DNA of 64,000 nt, from contig NZ_CP119779.1 in NCBI RefSeq assembly GCF_029338195.1, positions 1,612,001 to 1,676,000 on the forward strand, given 5' to 3'. Each line of letters begins with the position of its first letter. Within the stretch, counting starts at the first letter, position 1. A program made the translations under genes and the position numbers. Origin of the DNA: Haloarcula litorea (GTDB lineage Archaea; Halobacteriota; Halobacteria; Halobacteriales; Haloarculaceae). Under the pieces are notes generated by a model that worked only from the letters and a program-made list of their open reading frames with translations, was not told the origin of the DNA and made no database searches. Shown here piece by piece: positions 1 through 7,898 of this stretch.

Positions 1-1023
1 GCGATCCGGGAGGTCGACCCGCCGGAGCCGGGGCCCGACGACGCCGTCGTCGCCGTCGAGGCCTGCGGGATCTGCCGGAGCGACTGGCACGCCTGGCAGG
101 GCCACGGCGAGTGGGCCGACGACGACGTGGGGCTGGGACAGGTACTGGGCCACGAACCCGCAGGCCGCGTCGTCGAGACGGGCGACCGCGTCGAGAGCGT
201 CGCCGTCGGCGACCGCGTCGTCGTCCCGTTCAGCCTCGGCGACGGCACCTGCCGGCACTGCCGGAACGGCCACGGCAACGTCTGTACCGACGGCTGGGCG
301 CTGGGGTTCGAACCCGCGGTCCCGGGTGCCTTCGCCGAGCGGGTCCGGGTCCCGAAGGCCGAGTACAACCTCACTCGCCTGCCCGACGCCGTCGGGTTCG
401 ACGAGGCGGCCGCGCTGGGCTGTCGGTACGCCACGAGCTACCACGCGCTGGCCCACCGCGCGGCCCTCGCCGCCGGCGACCGCGTCGCCGTCCACGGCTG
501 TGGCGGCCTCGGACTGGCGGCGGTCCAGCTCGCAGCCGCGATGGGAGCCCGCGTCGTCGCCGTCGACGTCTGCGAGGCCCCGCTCGAACTGGCCCGCGAG
601 GTGGGGGCCGACGCCACCGTCGACGCGTCGGCGATAGAGGACGTCCCGGCGGCCGTCCGGGCGGCCACCGACGGCGGTGCCCACGTCTCCGTCGACGCGC
701 TGGGGCGGGCCGAGACCTGCCGGAACAGCGTCGCCTGCCTGCGGACCCGCGGCCGGCACGTCCAGGTGGGGCTGACCACCGACGCCGAGCGCGGCGAGGT
801 GGCCCTGCCCGTCGACCGGATCACGCGCTGGGACGTGGACGTGCTGGGCGCACGCGGGATGCCGCCCTCGCGGTACGACGACCTCCTCCGGCTGGTCGCC
901 GACGGCACCGTCGACCCCGGGCAGCTGGTCACCCGCCGCGTCGGGCTCGCCGACGTCCCCGACCGGCTGGCGGCGATGAGCGACTACGACACCGCCGGCG
1001 TCGAGGTCGTCACCGACCTCTAG
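1..1023 (+). CDS. Zinc-dependent alcohol dehydrogenase, 5' end outside window
   Basis: Medium-chain zinc alcohol dehydrogenase that would oxidise an alcohol with NAD(P). The reading frame is open from base 1, so the N-terminus is missing; about 340 codons are present. Visible are the catalytic-zinc region (ACGICRSDWHAW, then GHEPAG), the structural zinc cysteine cluster (CRHCRNGHGNVC) and the Rossmann glycine motif (GCGGLGLAAVQ). The gene has a close paralogue at 41053-42114 that shares the same motifs almost residue for residue. It ends convergently with the VOC gene, the two stop codons overlapping in CTAG. Substrate is not deducible. Confidence 0.9.
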   Translation, partial: AIREVDPPEPGPDDAVVAVEACGICRSDWHAWQGHGEWADDDVGLGQVLGHEPAGRVVETGDRVESVAVGDRVVVPFSLGDGTCRHCRNGHGNVCTDGWALGFEPAVPGAFAERVRVPKAEYNLTRLPDAVGFDEAAALGCRYATSYHALAHRAALAAGDRVAVHGCGGLGLAAVQLAAAMGARVVAVDVCEAPLELAREVGADATVDASAIEDVPAAVRAATDGGAHVSVDALGRAETCRNSVACLRTRGRHVQVGLTTDAERGEVALPVDRITRWDVDVLGARGMPPSRYDDLLRLVADGTVDPGQLVTRRVGLADVPDRLAAMSDYDTAGVEVVTDL

Positions 1024-1412
1024 GGCTCACACTTCAGCTCGAGGCGGTAGCCGAAGGGGTCCTCGACGTACACCGCCGGTCCGGTGCCGGTCGCGCCAAG
1101 CGGCTCGAAGGCGTCCTGCACGTCGACGCCCGCGTCGGCCAGCGTCGCCTCCACGGCCTCGACGTCCTCGTCCAGCCGGACGGCGACGTGGTCGAAGTTC
1201 GTCCGCTCGGGCGGCTCGAAGTCCTCGTCGGGCCAGAGGTGGAGGACGCTGTCCTCGGTCAGCCGGACGGCGAAGAACGGCTTCTCGCCGGCCTCGAACT
1301 CGTCGAGCCGGTCGGCCTCGAAGCCCAGCCCGTCGCAGTAGAACGTCAGCGCGTCCGCCTTCCCGCCCTCGGGGATGCGGAGGTTCGTGTGGTCGATCGC
1401 GGTCGCGTCCAT
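1020..1412 (-). CDS. VOC/glyoxalase superfamily protein
   Basis: A 130-residue single-domain vicinal-oxygen-chelate protein. The N-terminus (DHTNLRIP...ALTFYCDGLGFE) and the C-terminus (GPAVYVEDPFGYRLELK) are the paired beta-alpha-beta modules of the fold; His8 and the final Glu of the YRLEL strand fit metal-ligand positions. Such proteins range from glyoxalase I to dioxygenases and resistance proteins, so the reaction is unknown. The ATG at 1412 is used because it begins the conserved domain; the longer open frame upstream reads into unrelated low-quality sequence. Convergent with the alcohol dehydrogenase, stops overlapping by 4 nt. Confidence 0.85.
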   Translation of the reverse strand: MDATAIDHTNLRIPEGGKADALTFYCDGLGFEADRLDEFEAGEKPFFAVRLTEDSVLHLWPDEDFEPPERTNFDHVAVRLDEDVEAVEATLADAGVDVQDAFEPLGATGTGPAVYVEDPFGYRLELKCEP

Positions 1413-1468
1413 AGGGGACCGTGAGCGTTCGCGACGGAAAAGCGGCCGGCGACGAGCCGGCGGCCGGC

Positions 1469-1813
1469 TCAGAGGTTGACGGCGAGCAGCGCCGCCTCGA
1501 CCACGAGACAGACTGCGAGGGTCGCGTGACAGACCGCGTCGACCAGGCGGCGGGTCCGTCGGGTCCGGGCGACGTCGGTCGAGAGCGCCGCGACCCCACG
1601 GAGGACCGCGTACGCGCCGACCGCCAGCGCCGGGACGAGGACCCCACCGACGGCGCGGGGGGCACGGGTGACGCGGACGCCGCCGTCGAGGCCGACGTGC
1701 CACCCGACGCGCATCACGCCGGGGAGCGACGGGTACGCCGCGATGGCGACGCCGACGGTGACGGCCAGCAGCGCCAGCGCGGACAGGTCGGCCCGGCGGA
1801 CAGCGGCACTCAT
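1469..1813 (-). CDS. DUF1648-like small membrane protein
   Basis: A 114-residue protein with about three hydrophobic helices. The first loop carries YPSLPGVMRVGWHVGLDG, matching the P-x-x-M-P/HW pattern of DUF1648, the domain shared with SdpI-type immunity membrane proteins. Its ATG overlaps the stop codon of the upstream protease gene (ATGA), so the two are translationally coupled. The coupling suggests the pair acts together at the membrane, perhaps as a protease/immunity module, but no substrate peptide gene is visible nearby. Confidence 0.7.
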   Translation of the reverse strand: MSAAVRRADLSALALLAVTVGVAIAAYPSLPGVMRVGWHVGLDGGVRVTRAPRAVGGVLVPALAVGAYAVLRGVAALSTDVARTRRTRRLVDAVCHATLAVCLVVEAALLAVNL

Positions 1814-2688
1814 CGACTCACCTCCCCGGCGGTGCGGGCGACGGACTCCTCTACGGCCCCCGCGTCGGCGTCCCCGCCAGCCCCGAACCGACCGGGGCCG
1901 TGGTACGCCACCACCGCGAGCGCGAGCAGCCAGACGACCGCGAGCAGGCCGAGGTAGAGCGTCCGCCCGCTCCCGCCCAGCACGGCAGCCGGGAGGTTCG
2001 GCGCGGTGTTCCAGCCGCCGTGGAACAGCATCGCCAGCAGGACGCTCCCGGTGCCCTCGTGCAGCCAGGTGAACAGCACCGACAGGCCCACCACCAGCGG
2101 GACGTACAGGAGGAACGACTGCCCGCCGTAGCCGCCCACGTCGAAGGCGAAGAGCGGGAGGTGCCAGGCCGCCCAGACGACGCCGATGGCGACGCTGGCG
2201 GTCAGGTCGCCGACCCGCTCCCGGAGGGCCGGCAGCGCGACGCCCCGCCAGCCGAACTCCTCCTGGCCGCCGCCCAGCAGCGTCGTGAACAGCAGCGCCA
2301 GCGGGAACAGCGGGAGGACGCCGAGCAGTCTGCCGGCGGACGCGTCCGGTCGCGCGGCGAGCAGGCCGGCGGCGACGACCAGGCCGACGGCGACCGGCAG
2401 CCCGAGCGCGGCGGCGTACCAGCGGGGTGGGACGCGCCAGGCCAGACAGTCCCGCAGCCACGCCCGGACGCCGTCGCCGCGACAGCGGACGACGACGGCC
2501 CCGGCCAGCGCCGGGCCGAACGCGCCGGGGACGGCCAGCAGGATCGAGGCGTCCGGGACTGTCACGAACAGCGGGACCCAGACGCCCCAGGAGATCGAAA
2601 GCGTCAGCGCGACGAACGCCGGCAGTCGGTGGGCCGCGACGGTCGCGGCGAACGATGCGCGGAACGAGTCGGGATCGGTGTCGCCCAT
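1810..2688 (-). CDS. CPBP family intramembrane metalloprotease
   Basis: A 292-residue polytopic membrane protein of the CAAX protease/bacteriocin-processing family. The three signature motifs are present in order: EEFGWR (motif 1, paired glutamates and Arg), AAWHLPLF (motif 2 His) and FHGGWNTAP (motif 3, His and Asn). About eight hydrophobic segments are readable. ATG at 2688 is preferred over the GTG one codon upstream because a TATA-like ATATAT lies 27 bp before it, typical of leaderless haloarchaeal mRNAs. It is the first gene of a two-gene unit with the DUF1648-like protein. A second, unrelated-length CPBP protease lies at 3471-4202. Confidence 0.9.
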   Translation of the reverse strand: MGDTDPDSFRASFAATVAAHRLPAFVALTLSISWGVWVPLFVTVPDASILLAVPGAFGPALAGAVVVRCRGDGVRAWLRDCLAWRVPPRWYAAALGLPVAVGLVVAAGLLAARPDASAGRLLGVLPLFPLALLFTTLLGGGQEEFGWRGVALPALRERVGDLTASVAIGVVWAAWHLPLFAFDVGGYGGQSFLLYVPLVVGLSVLFTWLHEGTGSVLLAMLFHGGWNTAPNLPAAVLGGSGRTLYLGLLAVVWLLALAVVAYHGPGRFGAGGDADAGAVEESVARTAGEVSR

Positions 2689-2712
2689 CACACGACAGGC
2701 TACGAGCGGCCC

Positions 2713-2718
2713 ATATAT
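2713..2718 (-). promoter_or_regulatory. TATA box of the CPBP protease operon
   Basis: ATATAT centred about 27 bp upstream of the ATG at 2688 on the minus strand, the spacing expected for a leaderless haloarchaeal transcript. Confidence 0.55.
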
Positions 2719-2793
2719 CGAACACCGAGCAGCGCTTCACGCGCTGAAGCGGTCGGTACGACTTTAGGTTCCTTCCCCGACAGTCCACGCACC

Positions 2794-3141
2794 GTGAGTG
2801 AGGACGCGCCGGCGGTCGAGACGGTTGCCGAACTCCTGGCCGACGAGACGGCCCGGACCATCCTCACCGAGACCAGCCAGCAACCCATGTCAGCGACCAG
2901 CCTGAAAGAGCGGTGTGCCGCGTCGGGACCGACCATCTACCGCCGACTGGAGCGGCTCCGCGAGGCCGACCTCCTCGTCGAGCGGACGCGCCCCGACCCC
3001 GAGGGCGGCCACCACCGGACGGTGTACGCTCCGAACCTCGACCGCGTCACGGTCGTCCTCGCCGACGGCGACCTGACGGTCCGAATCGACCGCGACGAGC
3101 GGATGGCCGACCGCTTCACCAGGCTCGTGGAGGGCATCTGA
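2794..3141 (+). CDS. Winged-helix transcriptional regulator (ArsR-like)
   Basis: A 115-residue DNA-binding protein. Residues about 8-65 form a winged helix: LADETARTILTETSQQPMSA, then LKERC...SGPTIYRRLERL as the recognition helix and DLLVERTRPDPEGGHH as the wing. A C-terminal part of alternating acidic and hydrophobic residues follows. It starts at GTG 2794, where the family-type N-terminus begins and an ACTTTAGG element lies about 28 bp upstream. The next gene, a three-helix membrane protein, starts 2 nt after the stop. The same two-gene arrangement recurs at 57893-58575, where the regulator has the same TVYRRIELL-type recognition helix. The effector is unknown. Confidence 0.85.
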   Translation: MSEDAPAVETVAELLADETARTILTETSQQPMSATSLKERCAASGPTIYRRLERLREADLLVERTRPDPEGGHHRTVYAPNLDRVTVVLADGDLTVRIDRDERMADRFTRLVEGI

Positions 3142-3143
3142 GG

Positions 3144-3470
3144 ATGCTCGGACCCGCCCTCGACGCGCTGTTGCAGGCCGCTGGCCGCCCCTCCGGGACG
3201 GTCAGGGCCGCGCTGCAGGCCTACGAGCTGGTCGGCGCACTGCTGGGGCTGTTCATCGCCTACCTCGCCTACCGGGGGTACCGGCGCAACGACAGCCGCC
3301 CGATGCTGTTTCTCGCGATCGGGTTCACGCTCGTCCTCGGGCTCCCGCTGGTCATCGTCCCCGTCTACCTCCTGTTGCCGATCTCCGGCGGCCAGGCCGT
3401 CCTGCAGGCGGGCATCCAGACGCTGGAGATCGCCGGCCTGCTCTGTATCGTCTACGCGCTGCGGGTCTGA
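3144..3470 (+). CDS. Three-helix membrane protein (DUF7521-like)
   Basis: A 108-residue protein with three transmembrane helices; after the first comes the charged turn AYRGYRRNDSRPMLFLAIGF. The same organisation (AYRR-x-S-x-x-M/L-x-F/W, long second helix, C-terminal helix with YALRV or similar) is seen in the proteins at 32399-32689 and 57893-58195, so this is a small family with three members here. It forms a two-gene unit with the winged-helix regulator 2 nt upstream. The pairing suggests a membrane sensor or a product controlled by the regulator; this is inference from context only. Confidence 0.75.
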   Translation: MLGPALDALLQAAGRPSGTVRAALQAYELVGALLGLFIAYLAYRGYRRNDSRPMLFLAIGFTLVLGLPLVIVPVYLLLPISGGQAVLQAGIQTLEIAGLLCIVYALRV

Positions 3471-4202
3471 TCAGGCCGCGAGGAAGGCGACGACCAGCAA
3501 CGCCGTGTTGTAACAGCCGTGGACGACGACCGGGACGACGAGGTTCCCGGTCCGCTCGTAGATCGTGCCGAACACCGCGCCGCCGACGGTGACGACGGCG
3601 ACCCCGCCCACGGCCCCGACGACCGACCCCGTGTAGTTCAGCAGGTGGACCGACCCGAAGAGGAGGCTGGCCAGCCCGACCCCGGCGACGGGGCCGAACG
3701 ACCGCCGGAGCCGGCCCTGGATCGCCCCGCGGAACAGCAGCTCCTCGGCCGGCGCGACCAGCACGAGCGAGAGGGCGGCGAGCCCCAGGGCCAGACGCGG
3801 GTCGGCCGTGATCGGGTCGTCGAAGACGCTCCCCTCTGGCGCGAGCCCCAGCGACGCCAACACGACGCCGAGGCCGACGGCGGCGACGAGCGCTACCACG
3901 AGTCCGCCGCCGATGTACCGGGCGTCCCGTCGGTTCGGCCACCTGACCGACACGCCACCGTACCGCCGGACGTAGGCCCCACCGACCGCGAGCAAGGCGA
4001 TCTGTCCCACGGCCGTCAGCGCCAGGAACGTCACCGGGCTGTCGATGCTCGCCCCGAACACCACCAGCGGGACGGTGAACGCGATCCCGAAGCCGATGCT
4101 GACCGCGAGCCCGGCGAGCAACAGACCGATCGCGACGGCGACCGCTCGCCCCCTCCCGCGGACGCTCCGCCGTCCCCGTGACGTGGCCCGTTCGTTGCGC
4201 AT
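3471..4202 (-). CDS. CPBP family intramembrane metalloprotease
   Basis: A 243-residue polytopic CPBP/CAAX-type membrane protease. The motifs are LVAPAEELLFRGAIQGRL (EExxxR), FGSVHLLNY (His) and VVHGCYNTALL (HxxxN). An Arg-rich N-terminal 20 residues precede the first membrane segment. It is transcribed convergently toward the DUF7521-like gene with no gap between the two stops. It shares only the motif core with the protease at 1810-2688, so it is probably a separate subfamily rather than a recent duplicate. Substrate unknown. Confidence 0.9.
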   Translation of the reverse strand: MRNERATSRGRRSVRGRGRAVAVAIGLLLAGLAVSIGFGIAFTVPLVVFGASIDSPVTFLALTAVGQIALLAVGGAYVRRYGGVSVRWPNRRDARYIGGGLVVALVAAVGLGVVLASLGLAPEGSVFDDPITADPRLALGLAALSLVLVAPAEELLFRGAIQGRLRRSFGPVAGVGLASLLFGSVHLLNYTGSVVGAVGGVAVVTVGGAVFGTIYERTGNLVVPVVVHGCYNTALLVVAFLAA

Positions 4203-4511
4203 ACCCGCTGTTCGGCCGCGACGAGCAAAAGCGACACCACCGCCCCCTCGTCGCGTGGCGTCGCGACTGTTCGAAGCTTCGGCCAGAACGTCTTTTCAGC
4301 TACGGCGGTTTCCTCCACCCGTGTGTAACCACGGCGATGCACTCGACCACGAAGCGCCCCCGTCCCGACCCGCGCGTGTCCCGTCGACGCGACGGCCACG
4401 GCACGGCCGCGCTCGCTCCGCGTGTGCAGGCCTCCCCGCTCCGATGAACGGGACACGCATTCGTTCGGTGCCGCACGACCCGACTGCGCGGACGACAGAG
4501 GTACGACACAC
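4203..4511. other. Intergenic region without recognisable gene
   Basis: About 309 bp between the divergent protease and zinc-ribbon genes. Codon-position GC bias breaks down here and no open frame resembles a haloarchaeal protein. It presumably holds the promoters of the two flanking genes; no convincing TATA box is seen. Confidence 0.5.
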
Positions 4512-4718
4512 GTGACGTCACCGATCACCCAACTCCGCGACCGCATCAACGAGACGCTCTCCTCGGGGTCCGAGGACGACACCAAGTCGATCCGCGAACA
4601 GTCGTCGCTGTTCCAGTGTCGCACCTGCAACACCGTGTACGTCGCCATCGACAAGACCCGCTGCAAGGACTGCGACGACGCCGTCGAGCCGGTCCGGGCG
4701 ACACTCTCGAACGCGTAG
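4512..4718 (+). CDS. Small zinc-ribbon protein
   Basis: A 68-residue protein with two CxxC pairs, FQCRTCNTVY and TRCKDCDDAV, separated by 14 residues: a treble-clef/zinc-ribbon arrangement. The N-terminal 35 residues are polar and acidic. GTG 4512 is taken as the start because sequence upstream in the same frame lacks haloarchaeal composition. Such one-domain zinc ribbons are abundant and mostly uncharacterised in haloarchaea; a nucleic-acid or protein-docking role is only a guess. Confidence 0.7.
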   Translation: MTSPITQLRDRINETLSSGSEDDTKSIREQSSLFQCRTCNTVYVAIDKTRCKDCDDAVEPVRATLSNA

Positions 4719-4820
4719 CCCCCGGCGGCGGATCTGAGCCCGACCGCGTGATTCGCTGTCGCTCGCCGCCCCTCTTTGCACGTCCATCGCGTACGCTGCT
4801 CGCTTCGTTCGCAGGAAAAG

Positions 4821-5071
4821 CGGGCGGCGAGGGATTTGAACCGGAGCCAGACGTGCTCGCTTCGCTGCGCGCGACTGGCAGGGCTCAGAATCCCTCGCAC
4901 AGCACGTTTGCTGCTCGCGTGTTGCTCGCAGCGAAACGCTGCGGGCGGCGAGGGATTTGAACCACGGTCGTTCCGCTTCGCTCCACTCCCTGATTCAAAT
5001 CCCTCTTCGGTTCGTTATTCGCTCCTCACGTCCGTTCGTCGCAGAATAGCGGGCGGCGAGGGATTTGAACC
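4821..5071 (-). repeat. Three direct copies of the tRNA-Arg 3' end
   Basis: An identical 22-bp sequence (CGGGCGGCGAGGGATTTGAA plus CC on the plus strand) occurs at 4821-4842, 4942-4963 and 5050-5071. The last copy is the discriminator, acceptor and T-arm end of the intact tRNA-Arg gene. Each extra copy is followed by an inverted partial copy of the T-arm: AATCCCTC at about 4889 and TTCAAATCCCTC at 4994-5005. The intervening DNA has no genes. Partial tRNA 3' repeats are what repeated use of a tRNA as an integration site leaves behind. Confidence 0.7.
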
Positions 5072-5122
5072 CCCGACCATCTGGTCCGGAACCAGGCGTT
5101 CTGTCCGCTGAACTAGCCGCCC
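5050..5122 (-). tRNA. tRNA-Arg (anticodon CCG)
   Basis: Cloverleaf read on the minus strand: acceptor GGGCGGC/GCCGCCC with G discriminator, D-arm GTTC/GAAC, anticodon stem CCTGG/CCAGA with one terminal mismatch and loop TTCCGGA giving CCG, T-arm GGGGG-TTCAAAT-CCCTC. No intron. It decodes CGG. No CCA is encoded. A TATA-like GTTTAAC (minus GTTAAAC) at 5148-5154 lies about 30 bp upstream. Downstream sit two extra copies of its 3' end. Confidence 0.95.
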
Positions 5123-5147
5123 TCGAAGAGACGTACCCGGCGGGTCC

Positions 5148-5154
5148 GTTTAAC
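5148..5154 (-). promoter_or_regulatory. TATA box of tRNA-Arg
   Basis: GTTAAAC on the minus strand centred about 30 bp upstream of the tRNA 5' end. It lies at the very end of the upstream ferredoxin gene's 3' side. Confidence 0.5.
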
Positions 5155-5163
5155 AGTTGTGAG

Positions 5164-5745
5164 TCAGGGCGACTCGCTGGTCTCCAGCGTGAAGTCGTCC
5201 GTGGGGTAGGCCACGCAGGTCAGGCAGTACCCCTCCTCCATGTCGTCGTCCATCAGCGAGTCGTTCTGGCTGTGACGGATGTAGTCCTCCGCCGGGCCGT
5301 CGGTGATCTGCCCGGCACAGGAGATACACTGCCCCTGTCGGCAGGCGTAGGGGAGGTCCCAGCCCTCGTCCTCGCCGGCGTCGAGCAGGTTCTCGTTGTT
5401 GGCGACCTCGATGGTCTCGCCCTCCTTGGCGAACTCGATCTCGTAGTACTCGACGTCGTCCTCGGCGATGTCCGCGGGGTCGAAGCTGTCGTCTTCCTCC
5501 TCCTCTTCGCCCTCGGCGAGTTCGGCACCGCCCTCGCCGGCGGGGATGGCGGCCGCGCCGCCGCCGCCGATGGAGCGGTTGTACGGCTCGGGGAAGTCCG
5601 TCTCGGGCACCGTCTCGGCGCGCTGCTCGAGCACCTCCTGTGAGATGTCCTCGGGTGCCTCCCACCCGGTCCCCTTCGCGTAGTGGAACGCCACCACGAT
5701 GAGGGTCAGCGTGGCCCCGCCGAGGAGCCCTGCGAGTGAAACCAT
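5164..5745 (-). CDS. Membrane-anchored [2Fe-2S] ferredoxin
   Basis: A 193-residue electron carrier. Residues 1-22 form a membrane helix (LLGGATLTLIVVAFHY), followed by an acidic, glycine-rich linker. The C-terminal plant-type ferredoxin domain (about 98-190) has the cluster ligands in CRQGQCISC (Cx4Cx2C) and the fourth Cys in YCLTCVAYP. A cytosolic-side membrane ferredoxin would pass electrons to or from membrane enzymes; partner unknown. A TATA-like GTTAAAC element at 5768-5774 lies 27 bp upstream of the ATG and supports the start. Confidence 0.9.
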   Translation of the reverse strand: MVSLAGLLGGATLTLIVVAFHYAKGTGWEAPEDISQEVLEQRAETVPETDFPEPYNRSIGGGGAAAIPAGEGGAELAEGEEEEEDDSFDPADIAEDDVEYYEIEFAKEGETIEVANNENLLDAGEDEGWDLPYACRQGQCISCAGQITDGPAEDYIRHSQNDSLMDDDMEEGYCLTCVAYPTDDFTLETSESP

Positions 5746-5767
5746 ATCGGCGGCTATGGAGTACTGG

Positions 5768-5774
5768 TTTAACT
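5768..5774 (-). promoter_or_regulatory. TATA box of the ferredoxin gene
   Basis: AGTTAAA on the minus strand, 23-29 bp upstream of the ATG at 5745; leaderless spacing. Confidence 0.6.
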
Positions 5775-5832
5775 AAGCTTTGGATTCGCCCGTTTCGCCG
5801 GACGAGTCGGGGAAACGTGTTCGGCCGACCGC

Positions 5833-6729
5833 TCAGCGTCTGGGCACGTCGTGGCGGCCGAAGCCGTACCGGAGGCGGCTGGCCAGCCGGCGCGAGAACC
5901 GGCCGTCGTCGGCCCGGGACCCGAACCGCTCGGCCAGCGCCTGGTAGATCAGCGGCAGCGGGATCTCCTGTTCCAGCGCCTCCTGGACGGTCCAGGTGCC
6001 GGTCGAGCCGCCCTCGACGCGGTCGGCGACGGTTCCGAGGTCGTTGCCCTCCTCGCGGAACGCCTCCTCGCACAGTTCCAGCAGCCACGACCGGATGACA
6101 GCGCCGTTGTTCCAGGTGCGCGCGACCGCCTCGAGGTCGAGGTCGTAGCGGCCGTTCGCGAGCAGCTCGAACCCCTCGCCGTAGGCCTGCATCAGCGCGT
6201 ACTCGACGCCGTTGTGGACCATCTTCACGTAGTGACCCGACCCGGCCGGCCCCATCCGGTCGTGGCCGGCCGACCCGGTGGCGACGGCGTCGAACACCGG
6301 GACGAGTTCCTCGTAGGCCCACGCGGGACCGCCGACCATCAGCGAGAAACCCAGTTCCGCGCCGGCGGGGCCGCCGGAGGTGCCACAGTCCAGATACGCC
6401 GCCTCCGTCGACTCGGCCCGACGGACGGAGTCCTCGAAGTGGGAGTTGCCGCCGTCGACCACGACGTCGTCGCCGTCGAGGTGGCCGTCGAGTTCGTCCA
6501 GCGCGGCGTCGACGGGGTCGCCCGCGGGGACCATCAGCCAGATCCGCTTGTCCTCGCCCAGCGACTCGGCGAGGTCGGGGATCGAGTCGGCCGGCTCGGC
6601 CCCCGCGTCGGCGGCGTCGGCGACGGCGTCCTCGTCGATGTCGAAGACGACCACGTCGTGGCCCGCCGCCAGCACGCGATCGACCACGATACGACCCATA
6701 CGCCCGAGTCCGACGACGCCCAGTTCCAT
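5833..6729 (-). CDS. gndA: 6-phosphogluconate dehydrogenase, NAD-type
   Basis: A 298-residue decarboxylating 6-phosphogluconate dehydrogenase of the short GndA class, the haloarchaeal route from 6-phosphogluconate to ribulose 5-phosphate in the oxidative pentose phosphate pathway. The Rossmann start is VVGLGRMGR; the substrate site shows DGGNSHFED, DCGTSGGPAG and the catalytic VKMVHNGVEYALMQAY (Lys, Asn). It has the roughly 300-residue length of the GndA class rather than the ~470 of the classical enzyme. Divergent from the aminopeptidase gene. Confidence 0.93.
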   Translation of the reverse strand: MELGVVGLGRMGRIVVDRVLAAGHDVVVFDIDEDAVADAADAGAEPADSIPDLAESLGEDKRIWLMVPAGDPVDAALDELDGHLDGDDVVVDGGNSHFEDSVRRAESTEAAYLDCGTSGGPAGAELGFSLMVGGPAWAYEELVPVFDAVATGSAGHDRMGPAGSGHYVKMVHNGVEYALMQAYGEGFELLANGRYDLDLEAVARTWNNGAVIRSWLLELCEEAFREEGNDLGTVADRVEGGSTGTWTVQEALEQEIPLPLIYQALAERFGSRADDGRFSRRLASRLRYGFGRHDVPRR

Positions 6730-6815
6730 ACCCCGAACTCACCGACCGGGAAGGTATGGGTTGCGGTTCGGGTGGGAGCGGTACGCTTTCCAGCGGTCCG
6801 TCCGTCGTCACGGTT

Positions 6816-7898
6816 ATGGACGAGCGCGTACGCGAACACGCACGGACCCTGGTCGACTGGAGCGCCCGCGTCGAGGCCGGCGACGACGTCGTCGTCAGCG
6901 TCGAGGAGGGCGCACACGACCTGGGCGTGGCCGTCGCCGAGCAGCTGGGCGAGCGCGGCGCGAACCTGGTCGCGACGTACAGCTCCGACGAGCTGACCCG
7001 CGCGTACCTGCGGGCCCACGACGGCGACTTCGACGGGGACCCCGACTACGAGCGGGCGCTGTACGAGCGCGCCGACAGCGTCCTGATCCTGAAGGGCACG
7101 AACAACACCGCCGGCACCGCCGACGTGCCGGACGAGCGCCGCGCGGCCCACGCCTCGGCCCGACAGGGGGTCCGCGAGGCCCGGCTGGACACCGACTGGG
7201 TCTCGACCCAGCACCCGACGCGGGCGATGGCCCAGCAGGCCGGGATGGCCTACGAGCAGTACCGGGACTTCGTCTACGACGCCACGCTCCGGGACTGGGA
7301 GGGCCTCGCGGAGGAGCAGGCCCGGCTGAAGGGGCTCCTCGGCGAGGGCTCCGAGGTCCGACTGGTCGCCGACGGCACCGACCTGACGATGTCTATCGCG
7401 GGCCGGACCGCGGTCAACTCCGCGGCCAGCGTCGCCTACGACTCCCACAACCTCCCCTCTGGCGAGGTGTTCACAGCACCGGAGGACACCGAGGGCGTCG
7501 TCACCTTCGACGTGCCGATGACGGTCCGGGGCCGCCGGGTCCGGGACGTCGAACTGACCTTCGAGGACGGAGTCGTCGTCGACATCGCGGCCACGCAGGG
7601 CGAGGACGTGATCCGATCGGTCGTCGAGACGGACGCGGGCTCCCGACGCCTCGGCGAACTCGGGATCGGGATGAACCGCGGCATCGACCGCGTGACCGAC
7701 AACATCCTCTTCGACGAGAAGATGGGCGGCACCGTCCACCTGGCGCTGGGCCGGGCCTACGACGCCTGCCTGCCCGACGGCGAGAGCGGCAACGACAGCG
7801 CCGTCCACGAGGACCTCATCACGACGATGGGCGAGGGGTCCCGGCTGGCGGTCGACGGCGAGACCGTCCAAGAGGACGGGGTCTTCGTGTGGGAGTAG
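6816..7898 (+). CDS. M29 family aminopeptidase
   Basis: A 360-residue thermophilic-type (AmpS/PepT) metallo-aminopeptidase, probably cytoplasmic and acting on short peptides. Family motifs visible: HNLPSGEVFTAPE (a metal-ligand Glu), GELGIGMNRGI, FDEKMGGTVHLALGRAY (Glu and His) and NDSAVHEDLIT (His and Asp). ATG 6816 gives the family N-terminus. A shorter, divergent relative is encoded at 51066-52019. There is no operon partner. Confidence 0.88.
   Translation: MDERVREHARTLVDWSARVEAGDDVVVSVEEGAHDLGVAVAEQLGERGANLVATYSSDELTRAYLRAHDGDFDGDPDYERALYERADSVLILKGTNNTAGTADVPDERRAAHASARQGVREARLDTDWVSTQHPTRAMAQQAGMAYEQYRDFVYDATLRDWEGLAEEQARLKGLLGEGSEVRLVADGTDLTMSIAGRTAVNSAASVAYDSHNLPSGEVFTAPEDTEGVVTFDVPMTVRGRRVRDVELTFEDGVVVDIAATQGEDVIRSVVETDAGSRRLGELGIGMNRGIDRVTDNILFDEKMGGTVHLALGRAYDACLPDGESGNDSAVHEDLITTMGEGSRLAVDGETVQEDGVFVWE

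Noticed and set aside
4776..5111. Plus-strand open frame of 111 codons across the tRNA-Arg region, containing GGEGFEP repeats
   Set aside because: It is the antisense translation of the tRNA and its partial copies; GEGFEP-type proteins are a known annotation artefact at tRNA loci.
5812..5823. GAAACGTGTTCG, a 10 of 12 match to the island palindrome upstream of the ferredoxin gene
   Set aside because: The first two bases destroy the symmetry, it lies 66 nt from the ATG, and the gene has a normal TATA box at the leaderless position.
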